64,000 bases of DNA, from NCBI GenBank assembly GCA_013398615.1, contig VZSR01001755.1:1416278-1480277 (forward strand). Reading direction: 5' to 3'. Below the pieces are notes generated by a model. The model worked only from the letters and a program-made list of their open reading frames with translations. It did no database searches and was not told the DNA's origin. Both the position numbers and the translations under genes were made by a program. This stretch comes from Brachypodius melanocephalos (lineage: Eukaryota > Chordata > Aves > Passeriformes > Pycnonotidae). Position 1 is the stretch's first letter, and each line of letters opens with the position of its first letter. Positions 54,821-64,000 of this stretch are shown piece after piece.

Positions 54821-56499
54821 TGAGGGAACCTAAACCTCTCTTAGAGAACCCCAGAGCACCAAACCAAATCTTTCCTCATCCCACAGGTTGCTGTGACTGT
54901 GAAGTTTTATAAAGAACTCTTCAAATGGACGTGTCAGGCACCCAATTTTGCATAAAACAGATACAGAAAATCACACAGCTGCTCCGAAATCACCTATTTG
55001 GTGCCCAAAGGAGGGGAAAAAAGCTGCAGTAACCTGTGCCCACCTGACAGCACTTTGACTCTGGCATGATCAATTGTGGCCCCTCCTCTGCTGTAAAAAA
55101 AACCAAAAAACCAAATGCTCCTGTCCTGCCAGTGCTGGTCCAACCAGATGTGCCCAAATTTGGGTGGAAAAACCCCGTTTCTGGCAGTTCCTGCTGGTCC
55201 CAGCAGAGGCCTGGCCATGGCATTGTCCTTGAGGGCATCTTCAGCTGCTTTAGAGGGAAAGGAAGCAGGAGCTGTGTCCTGGACATTCCCTCGATGTTTG
55301 TTGTGCCCTCAGCCTTGGTGTATCCATGTTTTTTTGGGCCCAGGGGATGTGCCCTGGAGGATCCCAGGGTGAGTTCAGCACGGGAGGCAGCTCCCTGTTC
55401 CATGGTTTTGCTTTTTCGTGGCAGAATCCAGCTGGGATGTTTTGTTGCCCAGGAATTGCAGGAGCGCTCCCCTTATTCCAGTGGATTTGCTCTCAATTTT
55501 TCAATGGGAAGTGGTGTCTGCAGGACTTTGATAGCTCAAGGGGGGCTGAGAATCTCTCACTGGCCCAGAAAATAGTGGGAATACCCAAACTGCAGCATTC
55601 TGCGCTGTGTTGCACCACCAGCATCTCCCTGCTGCTCGTGTGCTGGGAGAAGAGCACCCAAAGGCTGGGAAACTCAGAGGGAAAAGGGAAATAAAAGCGT
55701 CCTGAGAGATTCCTGAGGGATCCAGTTCAGGGTTTGATCCAGATGTGGTGACACAGCACGTCAATCATGTTGTCATGTGGGGAAAGAGGAAGGAACACCA
55801 AAGCTGAACAAAGAATTTTGGGTGGTTGAGCCCCTGAAATAACGCTCCAGGCAAGGGGTGATGCTCCAACAAAATACCAGAGACCTCAAACCACTAAAAA
55901 TCTCCAGGGATTGTGAATTCTGCTGGCTTTGATCAACGCCTTTGCTCCAGCACCCCCAAAACCTGGCCCCAAATGCTGTTCAGAGCTGCAAGGTTTGGGG
56001 GTCCCTGTCCCACATCCCGGGGACACACAGGCCATGGAGGGGAGCACAACGTGAGGGATGTCACCCGCTGGAAAAAGAACCGGAATTCAATTTTTTTCTG
56101 TGAATTGCGCAGTGTTAAAACCCTTATCATTGCCACTAAAGGCACTGGGAACGCATTTTTGGGGGCGAGAAGCTTTTTAACTTCTTTCCCCGTGGTGCAT
56201 AAATCTGCACGAGCGTTGTCACTCCCACAGTCCAAACAGTTTGTTCAAAGGCCGAGAGGAGTTTCAGTTTTCCACCAAGGTCAGGACAACTTTGCTGTGC
56301 CCTGACAATCCCCGAGCAGGTAATACTTCTAATGCTTTATTAACACAGACTGGGGTCAATAAACACTTTGTACTGCCCTCCTCCCATATCTCCCCACGTA
56401 ATTCCCCAACCCTAATGCCTAAAGACCGGCGGGATTCCCAGAGCCCAGCCAGGGAAAGCTCAGCAGTTCAGCTCCATTTCAGCTCTTTTTAAGGCCACC
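54821..56499. other. Unique non-coding sequence
   Basis: About 1.7 kb without recognised exon, RNA or repeat. Frames up to 169 codons have no family resemblance. Confidence 0.42.
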
Positions 56500-56825
56500 G
56501 TGGCTGCCACCTTGATAAATGCAGTTGTTACTAGGAAAGAACAAAATCCTTTAATCATTTTCAAACATTAAATTCCATCATGTCTGGCCCGTAAATGTAA
56601 AGTTCACTTTCCAGGAAGGATTTACCAAAGTCGATACCTCGTGCTGGCAGAACGTTCGCCGTACATTTAGCAAAATGATTTTTTTTCGGGGGAGGTTTTT
56701 GATACTCTCAGCTCCAAAACTACCACCGTGCCCTAATTTGCCCCGAGTGGCTGCAGCTGAACGTTGTCATCTGTCCCTAATAAGGGCTTTGTTCGTCCCG
56801 GGCTTATCCCGGGATAGTTAAAGCT
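56500..56825. promoter_or_regulatory. Candidate conserved non-coding element
   Basis: CCTTGATAAATGCAGTTG, CTTTAATCATTTTCAAACATTAAATTCC, CGTAAATGTAAAG, CCCTAATAAGGGC (inverted repeat CCCT-AATA-AGGG) and GGGCTTATCCCGGGATAG occur here. Several CpGs are retained. Function is inferred. Confidence 0.4.
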
Positions 56826-56860
56826 GCAAAAAAAATTTAAAAAAAAAAAAAAAAAAAAGT
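56826..56860 (+). repeat. A-rich tract
   Basis: Two A-runs are split by TTT between two CNE-like blocks. Confidence 0.9.
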
Positions 56861-56899
56861 GACTTGAGCTCCGAGTCTGTTCTCCCTCCTCGTGCAGCC

Positions 56900-57260
56900 T
56901 CCAAAGCCTGACCTGTGTGCTGGTTTCTCAGAGGCAATGTTCAACATCTGGTGCCGAACCAGTGGGGTCAAATAATGTTCTCACCATTTAGCGTAATTAA
57001 CTCCAACCGCCCGTCTGCTGCACGGCCCCGCCGCAGCCAACACAAGCAAAGCCGGGCCAAGGCGAAATTTCTGCTCATTATTAAACCCAAATCTAAGCAC
57101 TTGTCTGTCTGTAAAAACAGAGCAAAGGGAGGAAAACTGAAACCGGCGAACAGGGTCTGAGGTTTCAATAAATGTCAGAGAGCGTCAAGTCTGTTTGGAT
57201 TGCAAATTATTGCTGGCTGATGGTCTATTATTTTACAACTGGCGATTGCTGTCAGGAGGT
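56900..57260. promoter_or_regulatory. Candidate conserved non-coding element
   Basis: Unique block with CpG retention (CAACCGCCCGTCTGC, GGCCCCGCCGCAGCC) beside AT motifs (TTTAGCGTAATTAACTCC, GCTCATTATTAAACCC, TTTCAATAAATGTCAG, TTGCAAATTATTGC, GGTCTATTATTTTACAAC). The mixture is typical of an enhancer next to a developmental gene. Function is inferred. Confidence 0.42.
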
Positions 57261-57439
57261 GGGGAGGGGGTGGAGGGAGAGGGTGCTCGAATCCCAGCCA
57301 GAGGGGAACAGAAGTTGCAAAATACTGTAACAATCGCTTGGAAAAAAAAAAAACAACAACCCACTGAAGTCGCTCTCGTGTCGGCTGAATTTAGAGTTTT
57401 CGTCGAGCATCTCTTCCAGGAGTGAAGAGGGCTTTGATG

Positions 57440-57600
57440 GGTGTCCCCATCACTAAGGACAGGCTGGATGGGGCTTGGAGCAGCCTGGGACAGGGGAAAT
57501 GTCCCTGCCCGTGGAGGAGGTTGGACTGGATGGTCATGGTGGGTTGGATGCTCCCAACCCAAGCCAGTCTGGGGTTCCACGATTCCAAGTCCCCTGGGAT
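57440..57600 (+). mobile_element. CR1 LINE 3' fragment
   Basis: 'gtccccatcactaaggacaggctggatggggcttggagcagcctggga', 'ggttggactggatggtcatgg' and a CCCAACCCAAGCCAGTCTGG-type end with a 'tccacgattcca' tail. Confidence 0.85.
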
Positions 57601-57857
57601 AGGAACCACCCCCAGCCCCTCTCTGCCATCTCTACCTCTGCTTCCAAGCACCATTCCCAGGAGAATCAAGACAACTGGAGAGCCATGGACTTGCAGAGTC
57701 AAAAAAGCCCATCCCACCTCCCTGGTGCCCTTAAGGTGAGCTCTTATCTTGTCAAGCAAAGAGAACTTTTAAATGGTTCTTAAATTCTTTTGGTAAATGA
57801 ATTAAAATAGGAATGGGTGGCTGCTTCTTGAAATAGAGTGGAGAGGGCATCTTATGG
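57601..57857. other. Unique non-coding sequence between two opposed CR1 copies
   Basis: No feature can be supported. Confidence 0.4.
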
Positions 57858-58012
57858 TACAATCCCAGGATCCCAGAGTGATTTGGGTTGGAAAGGACCT
57901 TCAACTTCATCCCATGGGCAGGGACACCTTCCACTATCCCAGGTTGCTCCAGGCCCTGTCCAGCCTGGCCTTGGGCCCTTCCAGGGATCCAAGGACAGCC
58001 ACCAACTAATCT
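57858..58012 (-). mobile_element. CR1 LINE 3' fragment
   Basis: Plus strand: CAATCCCAGGATCCCAGAG, TTTGGGTTGGAAAGGACC, 'cccatgggcagggacaccttccactatcccaggttgctccaggccctgtccagcctggccttgg'. Among the best-preserved minus copies. Confidence 0.93.
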
Positions 58013-58499
58013 TGACGGATTTGATTCCCACCGAGCACAAGTGAAGAGGATCAGACCCAGTTTGTGAGGAGAAGGGAGATGGGGAGGGATGAGCTGCAGG
58101 AAAAGCACAGACCAGCAGATGGACAGATGTCCACAGCCTTGGAAAGGCCAGGACAGCGAAATGCTCATTGCCCCAAAGAAGGGAACACTGTCCTAATTCC
58201 ACAAAAATCTTCCAGTTGCTAAAACCTGTTGGTTTTGAGCTCTACCAAACGGCCCAGCTGAGGCTTCTGACATCGGAAAAAGTAAATAAATCCATCCCAC
58301 GTGCAAAACAATCAACGAAAACATCCTGCAGTTAATGGGGGAAAACATTTCCCCCAACAACGCCGATCCCAGATCCAAATTTCTCAGCCAGCTCTTTTGG
58401 AAGGGAACCAAGCCATTGAATAGAACTTTACAACTCAACACCGACTGGGGAGCTTTGAGATCTGTGAAGGGATGAAACGCAGGGAGATGTTTTCACATG
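58013..58499. other. Unique non-coding sequence
   Basis: An AT-leaning patch near 58270-58360 (AAAGTAAATAAATCC, GCAAAACAATCAACG, CAGTTAATGGGG) may be part of the following element. No gene can be supported. Confidence 0.4.
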
Positions 58500-58735
58500 G
58501 AAAACATGGTTGCTCTAGATCAATATGTCAGGTGGGCTAAAATAATTTGCAATTTTATAAAGCGAGAATAAGTCTTTACAGCCCACCTATATATATTTTT
58601 TTTAGGGTTTTTTTTTTTTTTTCAGCAATGCGAAGTGAAGAATTCAAGTTTGAAGACAAGAGGGCTTTAAATGAAATACAAATATTCGAAACATGGCTGT
58701 TTGGCGCTATATGGAAAAGTAAATTCTAATTTTTT
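58500..58735. promoter_or_regulatory. Candidate conserved non-coding element with hairpin
   Basis: AGGTGGGCT at 58530-58538 pairs perfectly with AGCCCACCT at 58580-58588 around a 41-nt AT-rich loop containing ATAATTTGCAATTTTATAAAG. Short AATAT/ATATT arms extend the stem after a small internal loop. A unique block follows with TTCAAGTTTGAAG (an inverted repeat) and AAATATTCGAAAC. Function is inferred. Confidence 0.36.
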
Positions 58736-59650
58736 TTTTTTCTATTTTTCTCTCCCTAAATTAAACCTGTGTTTTGCAAAGCTGAAAACTGAAAAAGAAT
58801 GGATTCATGGTTACAAAAGAGTGGTTATGCTCCCCTGTGCCCAGCACCTCCTCCTCTCTCCCTCACACGCACACAGCCACTGGTAATAAAACTGTAACTT
58901 ATGATTTCGCACCAATAATATCCCGAGAAGGGTGCCTCGATTTTCCCCTGGAGCAAAGGAAAGAGGCCAAAACAATCAACGTCTCTCTTGTGCAGAGCTG
59001 AGCTTGGGCTCCACTTGGACTCGGTTCTGCGTGCCCCCTGAGCCTCTGGAATATTCTTTACCTGCCAAACTCCTCAGCCCACAATGTGATGGTGACCCTG
59101 GAGATTTTTTTTTGGCCCCTCTCAAAGCCAGGGGAGGAGTAACATGGATCACCCAAAGGTTTCCCTTCCACTAACCCAATGGGATCTGCCAGGCAGAGTT
59201 GATCGATATCTTCACAGTGCAACAACTTCCCGCTGTGAAAATCCGAATGTTCTAAAGTTATGTTTAAATTTTTCTGGATTTTGTCAAAACTGATCCCGAT
59301 TCCTGGTTTCTGGAGGCAGGAACGTTTTGCTGTCCCCTCACTTGCTTTGACTGTAGAGTACAGTGACTTCAGGTTTTACCAAGGGGAGTTTCTCATCAGT
59401 CTCTGGCTTGGGTCAGCTCCCACAGAACTGGGAAATACTCCTGGGATGGGGAATCTCTGGGAGCACAGGGCGCAGGAGCTGCTGTGCACATGGCAGGGGG
59501 TGTGTTCCGTGCTTTGGCAGGATTCCTGGTTATCCACACCGTGCAACACTGCCCAGGGAAGAGGAGATGTGCTCTTTGTAACGCACTGTAATTAAATCAG
59601 CTCTAATCAACCACAGCATCTCTTTGGGAAGCATCCATGGGTGAAAGGCT
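58736..59650. other. Unique non-coding sequence
   Basis: T-run near 58731-58741. Frames of 60-111 codons have no family resemblance. Confidence 0.42.
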
Positions 59651-59653
59651 CCC

Positions 59654-59677
59654 TTTTTTTTTTTTTTTTTTTTTTTT
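59654..59677 (+). repeat. T24 homopolymer
   Basis: Uninterrupted run of about 24 T. Confidence 0.95.
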
Positions 59678-60454
59678 GTTCAGTACGAGTTTTTCTCATT
59701 AGTTACACCAAAGCTGCATTTAATTCTGGTCTTGGCTGAACTAAACTCAGATGCACGGAGAGGGGCTGAGAATAAACTTTAACTCTGATGTTTGGAGCTG
59801 CCCCTGGAAGGCTGAATATCAACATAATCCCAGTCAGACGCCCTGTGACCAAACATGCACTTAAAGGAAGAGTAAACAGCCAAACCTCCTCGAGCTGCTC
59901 GGGCCCCAGCCCTGTTCCTTCCCTTTGGCACTTGCTCCCTTGGAATGATGGATTAACAGCTCCGGATTTCAGCAGTTTCTCTTCCCCCTCCCTCTGCTGG
60001 GATTAAGCGTTTTGCTGTAATTAGTTTCTAATTGCTGTGGCCCAACCGTGGGGGTTGAGGGGTGGATGATGTCCACGGACATCTCAGCTCTCCTCAGGCG
60101 GGAGGCAGGGAATTTCCCCGGGAAGAGAGGCTGACCATGTTTAATGAGCACTTCTGGCTGACAAATGGTTGTGTAAAACACTTCCTCCCTTCCCGTGTGC
60201 TCCCTGCGTGCCTGGGCCCTGGGAGAGCCAAGCTCTTCACTTTCGGATTAAGTGTCACACTCTCTACAATTATTTTGTCTCCTTGTCAGGTGCTCGCTGT
60301 GGAAAGAGGCCACTGCCTTTGTTCCCCACCTGGGTGGTGTTAATGGGCTGCTGGGTCACCCCAGACACACGGAACAATCAGGGATTTCTCAGCTTTAGGG
60401 AGAAAATTGATTTTCCCACCCCATCGGTGCCCTCAGCCCCGTTCCAGATGCGGA
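59678..60454. promoter_or_regulatory. Region with scattered CNE-like patches (weak)
   Basis: Unique sequence. Motif-dense patches include TTTCTCATTAGTTACACC with GCATTTAATTCTGG (59690-59740), CTGTAATTAGTTTCTAATTGC (60015-60035, an inverted pair of TAATT words) and CATGTTTAATGAGC (60136-60150). Function is inferred. Confidence 0.25.
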
Positions 60455-60605
60455 ATCTTGGAACAGAATTGTGGAATGGTTTGGGATGGAAGAGACCTTA
60501 AAGCTCATCCAGTTCCACCTCTTGCCATGGGCAGGGGCGCCTTCCGCTCTTCCAGGTTGCTCCAAGCCCTGTCCAACCTGGCTTGGGACATTTCCTTGGG
60601 CACTG
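60455..60605 (-). mobile_element. CR1 LINE 3' fragment
   Basis: Plus strand: GGAACAGAATTGTGGAATGG, TTTGGGATGGAAGAGACC, 'cttgccatgggcaggggcgccttccgctcttccaggttgctccaagccctgtccaacctggcttggg'. Confidence 0.93.
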
Positions 60606-61614
60606 CTGATGAATCCGAATTTATCTGCACCCCTTTGCAGGCTGAGCCTGCAGTGAGCTCTGCCCAGTCTCTGCTGTGGTGCTGAACTGCTCAGAGCCCA
60701 GGAAATCCACGGATCCTCAGTGACCCTCCATGGCCCTCAGGAGTCCCTTCCAACCCAGGAGGTTCTGCGAGCCCAGGACTGGGTGAAAACCTTCAGAGAA
60801 CGAATCTTCACCCTACATGTTACAGATGAAAAATATGAAAATAAAAATGCAGCGAGTTCCCATTGAAATGTGACCCCAGAATTGCACCAGCCTCAATAAA
60901 TCTCATTGTCCTTGGCTGAAACATCCTCGGAATAATTCTCCAGTTTTAACCAGGCACATCTATTAATGGGCCTCGCCCAGATGAGAAAAACACTGGGAAA
61001 GAACATCCCTCTATTGGACCTTCAAAACATTTTCCAGCCAAAAAATTTCATCCAACCTGGGGCTTAACATTTAGAAGTTGGACCTGGCATTTTAAGATCT
61101 GGCCGATACAAAGTTTGGGACAAACCAAAAAAAAAAAAAAGAAAAAAATAAGGTTGTTGAACAAAACCTGAGCTGAGCCCATGATGGATGGACCCTTTCT
61201 TTGGTCTCATTCAGCACTGAAACCACCCGTTGGCTTGGCCACCCTGAGCTCAAATATTATTTAATGCTGGCGTAAAAAGAAAATAATAATTCTGCCGTGT
61301 GAGTGTTCCACAGCGCGGCTTCCAATTCACCTCTGGCCTTCCAGGCTCTGGGCAATGATTCATTTTCCTCCTGACAGGAGGGGTGCAACACTCTCAGCGC
61401 TTCTTGGGTGGAAGAAAGTTCTGCAGGAAGCAAATCCACAGCGAGCCGTTAAACTTGATGGGGATTAATCCCCTCCCTCGCCGGTTCCGTGTCCAAAATG
61501 CATCGATGGCTCGGAGGATTGAGCTGCAGCCCCCCAGCTGGGAGCAGAGCTGTGATCTGGGGGTTTTGGGGAGCGTGTAGGCACGACCTGACTAATGGTG
61601 GAACAAACCCCAGT
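60606..61614. other. Unique non-coding sequence
   Basis: No exon is recognised. AT-leaning unique patches at 60830-61000 could be weakly conserved. A-run near 61128-61147. Confidence 0.42.
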
Positions 61615-61885
61615 GCTCTGGGCTCGGGGAGTCCCACTCCAGCAATAACAGATTGTAAAAGATCAAGTTTCAGCACAATTAGCTCCTGGCTGCAGTTTAT
61701 TACCCCATCGGAGATTTAAAACATGATTTTTTTTTCTCCCCCCCCCGGTCCTGCATTCCAACAATAGTTAAGTGTCTGGAGCTGACACTGTAAAACAATA
61801 ATAGAGTGACAAATATCTGTCTATCCAAAGACAAACCCAGTGGCTGAGTTTGTTTGGAGACAGTAAACTGTAAAAAAATCATTTA
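61615..61885. promoter_or_regulatory. Candidate conserved non-coding element
   Basis: CAATAACAGATTGTAAAAG, CAGCACAATTAGCTCC, CAGTTTATTACCCCATC and ACAATAGTTAAGTGTC (with TGTCTGGAGCTGACA, an imperfect inverted repeat) are followed by AAAACAATAATAGAGTG. A T-run and C-run at 61727-61746 split the block. Function is inferred. Confidence 0.38.
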
Positions 61886-62399
61886 AAATGGCCTTTCCTC
61901 CCTCTTCTCGCAGGTTACGGCGCTGGGTGGAAATGTTTTTGGTGTCTTGGGTTTGGTTTTTACTGTTTGGTGGGGTTTCAGGATGGTTGAGGCTTCTGAA
62001 GGACAAGGCCCAAGGGCTGGAGGAAGAAATCCCTGTTATTTCTGCAGCAGAACAACACCCAACGCCTCAACGTGGAAAAGAATTAGGTGGAACAAAATCC
62101 TCTCTGCAGATGTGCAGCTCTTCCCAGTGGATGTCAGGAGTCCCTGGATGCCCCCTGGGATGACAGGGGGAGCATTCCAGCAGTTTTATTCCCTTGGGCT
62201 GGATGGAACACGTTGGAACAGCACTCACGGGACACCACGAGCAGGAATATGTTTGGGGACATCTTGCTCTGCTGGTTTTTGATGAGAACACCCAGCAAGC
62301 AGCCCTGCAGCTTCCAAAGCACCATGCCAGGAGTGAGCAAGAGACAGGAAAACGCACAGGGGGAAAAAGGGGGAAGCTGGGAGCTGTCAGGGTCCATCT
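61886..62399. other. Unique non-coding sequence
   Basis: A polypyrimidine tract ending in CGCAG/G at 61911-61914 resembles a plus-strand splice acceptor, but no exon is recognised downstream. Confidence 0.4.
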
Positions 62400-62570
62400 G
62401 GGACAGTTTCCATGGATCGGGAGTGAGAAGCATCGTGCATTTCGCGAAACGCGGCGTCGCAATTATGGGAGCAAATTGTGGCAATTAGAGCGGGTATGAA
62501 ACTCCTCAGTGACACAATAAACAGCAGGGCAGAGTTATTTCCATTTAATTAAAGCCCTGTTTACTCAGAC
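62400..62570. promoter_or_regulatory. Candidate conserved non-coding element
   Basis: CATCGTGCATTTCGCGAAACGCGGCGTCGCAATTATGGG-type sequence packs five CpGs and a TTTCGCGAAA palindrome beside GTGGCAATTAGAGCGGG, CACAATAAACAGC and CCATTTAATTAAAGCCC. CpG retention beside TAAT cores suggests constraint. Function is inferred. Confidence 0.4.
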
Positions 62571-62967
62571 CCTGGTGTTTCAACCCCGAGCACAGCTACA
62601 GGACCACGTTTGCCCCGTGGCTGCGGGTGTTGCGCGAAGCTGTGCAGGTGAAGGCGTCACAGGAGCTGCCCGGGGCCGTCCCTGCACCCTGGAGGGTCCA
62701 CAGAGGCAGCTCTGCTCAGCAATGGGGTCAGCCCAGCAGGAAGAGTCTCCAGGAATCCAGGGGAGGACTGGGGGCTAGGAAAACAGGGAGCAATTGGAAC
62801 GACTCCGGGCTGTTCAGCGTCCTGTGGTGTCCCGTCGCTCTGGGTGGGATTCAGCTCACTGAGCTCTGGTTTGAGCCCTTCCTCAAGGCCACTTCAAAGC
62901 CAACAGCACAGGGGGAAGTCAGAAATGGAGTTAGAAATGGGGGTCTCACCTTGAACCTTTCCTTTTC
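62571..62967. other. Unique GC-rich non-coding sequence
   Basis: No exon is recognised. Confidence 0.4.
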
Positions 62968-63215
62968 CAGGGAATCATGGAAACATGGAACGGTTTGGGT
63001 TAGAACGGACCTTAAAGATCATTTTATTCCACTCCTGCCAGGGGCAGAGACACCTCCCACTGTCCCAGGCTGCTCCAAGTCCTGTCCAGCCTGGCCTTGG
63101 TCACAGCCAGGGATCCAGGGGCAGCCACAGCAGCTCTGGGCACTCTGTGCCAGGGCCTCCCCACCCTCCCAGGGAGTGTCCAGCTCAGAGCAGACACCTC
63201 ATCCTTCAGCAGCAG
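62968..63215 (-). mobile_element. CR1 LINE 3' fragment
   Basis: Plus strand: GGAATCATGGAAACATGGAACGG, TTTGGGTTAGAACGGACC, 'cactgtcccaggctgctccaagtcctgtccagcctggcc', 'ccaggggcagccacagcagctctgggcactctgtgccagggcctccccaccctccc'. The most extended minus-strand copy of this subfamily. Confidence 0.95.
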
Positions 63216-63569
63216 GAGCTGGAGCAGCCAAATCCCAGCTTTTCTGGTTAAGACTCCTGTGCAGGAGGATTTTACTGGTGCCATGGAAGCTTCAGCTCCA
63301 GCCTGTGGGCTGTCAGCCTTCCAGAGCCACCAGGACAAGGGGGTTTGGTGGTTTTGTTGGCTGCCTGCATGGGGCTGTGTGAGCCCAGCCTGGTTTCCAC
63401 AGGTCAGCCTAAAGGCACGCTGGTGGAGAGGTGCAGGAGCCAGCCTGCACCGCCAGAGCCTGTGGATAAACACAGCCTGCTCTCCCTGCAGGAACAGCAG
63501 CCCTGCAACGTCATTTTCCAGTGATGTCCATCTGGCACCTTCCTGCTGCGCTAAGCTCGCTTTGAGGGA
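63216..63569. other. Unique non-coding sequence
   Basis: No exon or RNA gene can be supported. Confidence 0.4.
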
Positions 63570-63925
63570 GTCAAGTGAAATTTAAAAAAAAACCTTAAAA
63601 AAAGTGGGAAAACCAACAATGCTAAAAAAAGGCCTGCTATATTTAGGATAAAGCTGAGGATGCATTGGTCAGTGTCCAAGGGAAGTGGCCCAATGACCTG
63701 ATTACTGCTCAGCAAAGTCGATGGGAAAAGCTGAAACTGGAAAACTCGATGGGTTTTATGACCTTTAAGGAGCGCAGTCAGGAAAGGGAGTTTAGTGCCT
63801 CTATCTTGCCATTTGTTTATAATATTAGTCATTCGTAGAAGAGGGCCTGACTCATGCTGCCAGAGTTTCTCCTCCTGTATAAACTAAAACGCTGTGACAT
63901 TCAGTTATTTCATTATTTTAGGCCC
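63570..63925. promoter_or_regulatory. Candidate conserved non-coding element (long)
   Basis: A 350-bp unique block without low complexity: GCCTGCTATATTTAGGATAAAGC, GACCTGATTACTGC, TTTATGACCTTTAAGG, CATTTGTTTATAATATTAGTCATTCG, GTATAAACTAAAACGC and AGTTATTTCATTATTTTAGG. CTATATTTAGG is SRF/MEF2-like. One of the strongest enhancer-like blocks. Function is inferred. Confidence 0.42.
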
Positions 63926-64000
63926 CTCCCAGGTGAACGCTCTCCCTGAAGCACCTTCTCCTCCCAGTGACACCGAGTCTGCACAGAACAACATCTGGCA

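Noticed and set aside
61890..61920. Polypyrimidine tract plus CGCAG/G resembling an acceptor
   Set aside because: The downstream frame has no family resemblance and no donor could be paired.
1..64000. tRNA, rRNA, snRNA genes, or endogenous retroviral genes
   Set aside because: No tRNA B-box-like GGTTCGAATCC, no rRNA or U-RNA signature, and no polymerase or envelope motifs were seen on reading. Diverged LTR fragments could still be missed by eye; RepeatMasker with a bird library would decide.

Overview
The window looks like vertebrate nuclear DNA from a bird, probably a passerine. The main evidence is about fifteen short 3' fragments that read like the avian CR1 LINE. They share the ending 'aaggtcccttccaaccc' or its complement, followed by 'attctatga'-like tails. 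One of them, at 29955-30210, resembles from memory the CR1-J2 type common in songbirds. Bacterial gene organisation, tRNA, rRNA, CRISPR arrays and intact mobile elements are all absent. Two runs of exactly 100 N are scaffold gaps.

I could not support any protein-coding gene. The open frames lack recognisable domains, and many run through simple repeats, A-rich tracts or the N gaps. One frame is a statistical outlier: 650 codons at 6765-8717. It is described as an unproven ORF. A CpG-island-like block directly after the first gap (12512-13010) is the best promoter candidate. A block at 33615-34255 looks like either conserved non-coding DNA or the terminal exon of a minus-strand transcript.

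Layout. 1-13.5 kb is rich in tandem repeats: an AT/TATAAC block, a 58-bp array, a GGTGGGAT array beside a CR1, a 30-bp pyrimidine-rich array, a 63-bp array and a seven-copy 102-bp array with repeated homeodomain-type TAAT sites. It ends in the gap, the CpG island and a GGAATGGGAGAG array. 13.5-26 kb is mostly featureless unique sequence, broken by a 21/22-bp array, a 154-bp (TTCTC)n tract, A-rich tracts and the second gap. 26-64 kb differs in character. It holds many 150-600 bp AT-rich, non-repetitive blocks dense in TAAT, ATTA, AATAAA and TTTAT motifs, separated by CR1 fragments and small arrays. That texture is typical of conserved non-coding elements in a gene desert around a developmental regulator. 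This is inference, because no alignment could be run and the locus was not identified.

Several unrelated arrays (2558, 16435, 22010, 28011 and 52411) are built from two alternating unit variants, which makes them dimeric higher-order repeats. At two places (34863 and 42237) a satellite starts exactly at a CR1 3' end. The most unusual items are the 102-bp TAAT-site array, the recurring alternating-dimer organisation, the 650-codon frame and a perfect inverted repeat of HOX/CDX-like sites at 618-646.
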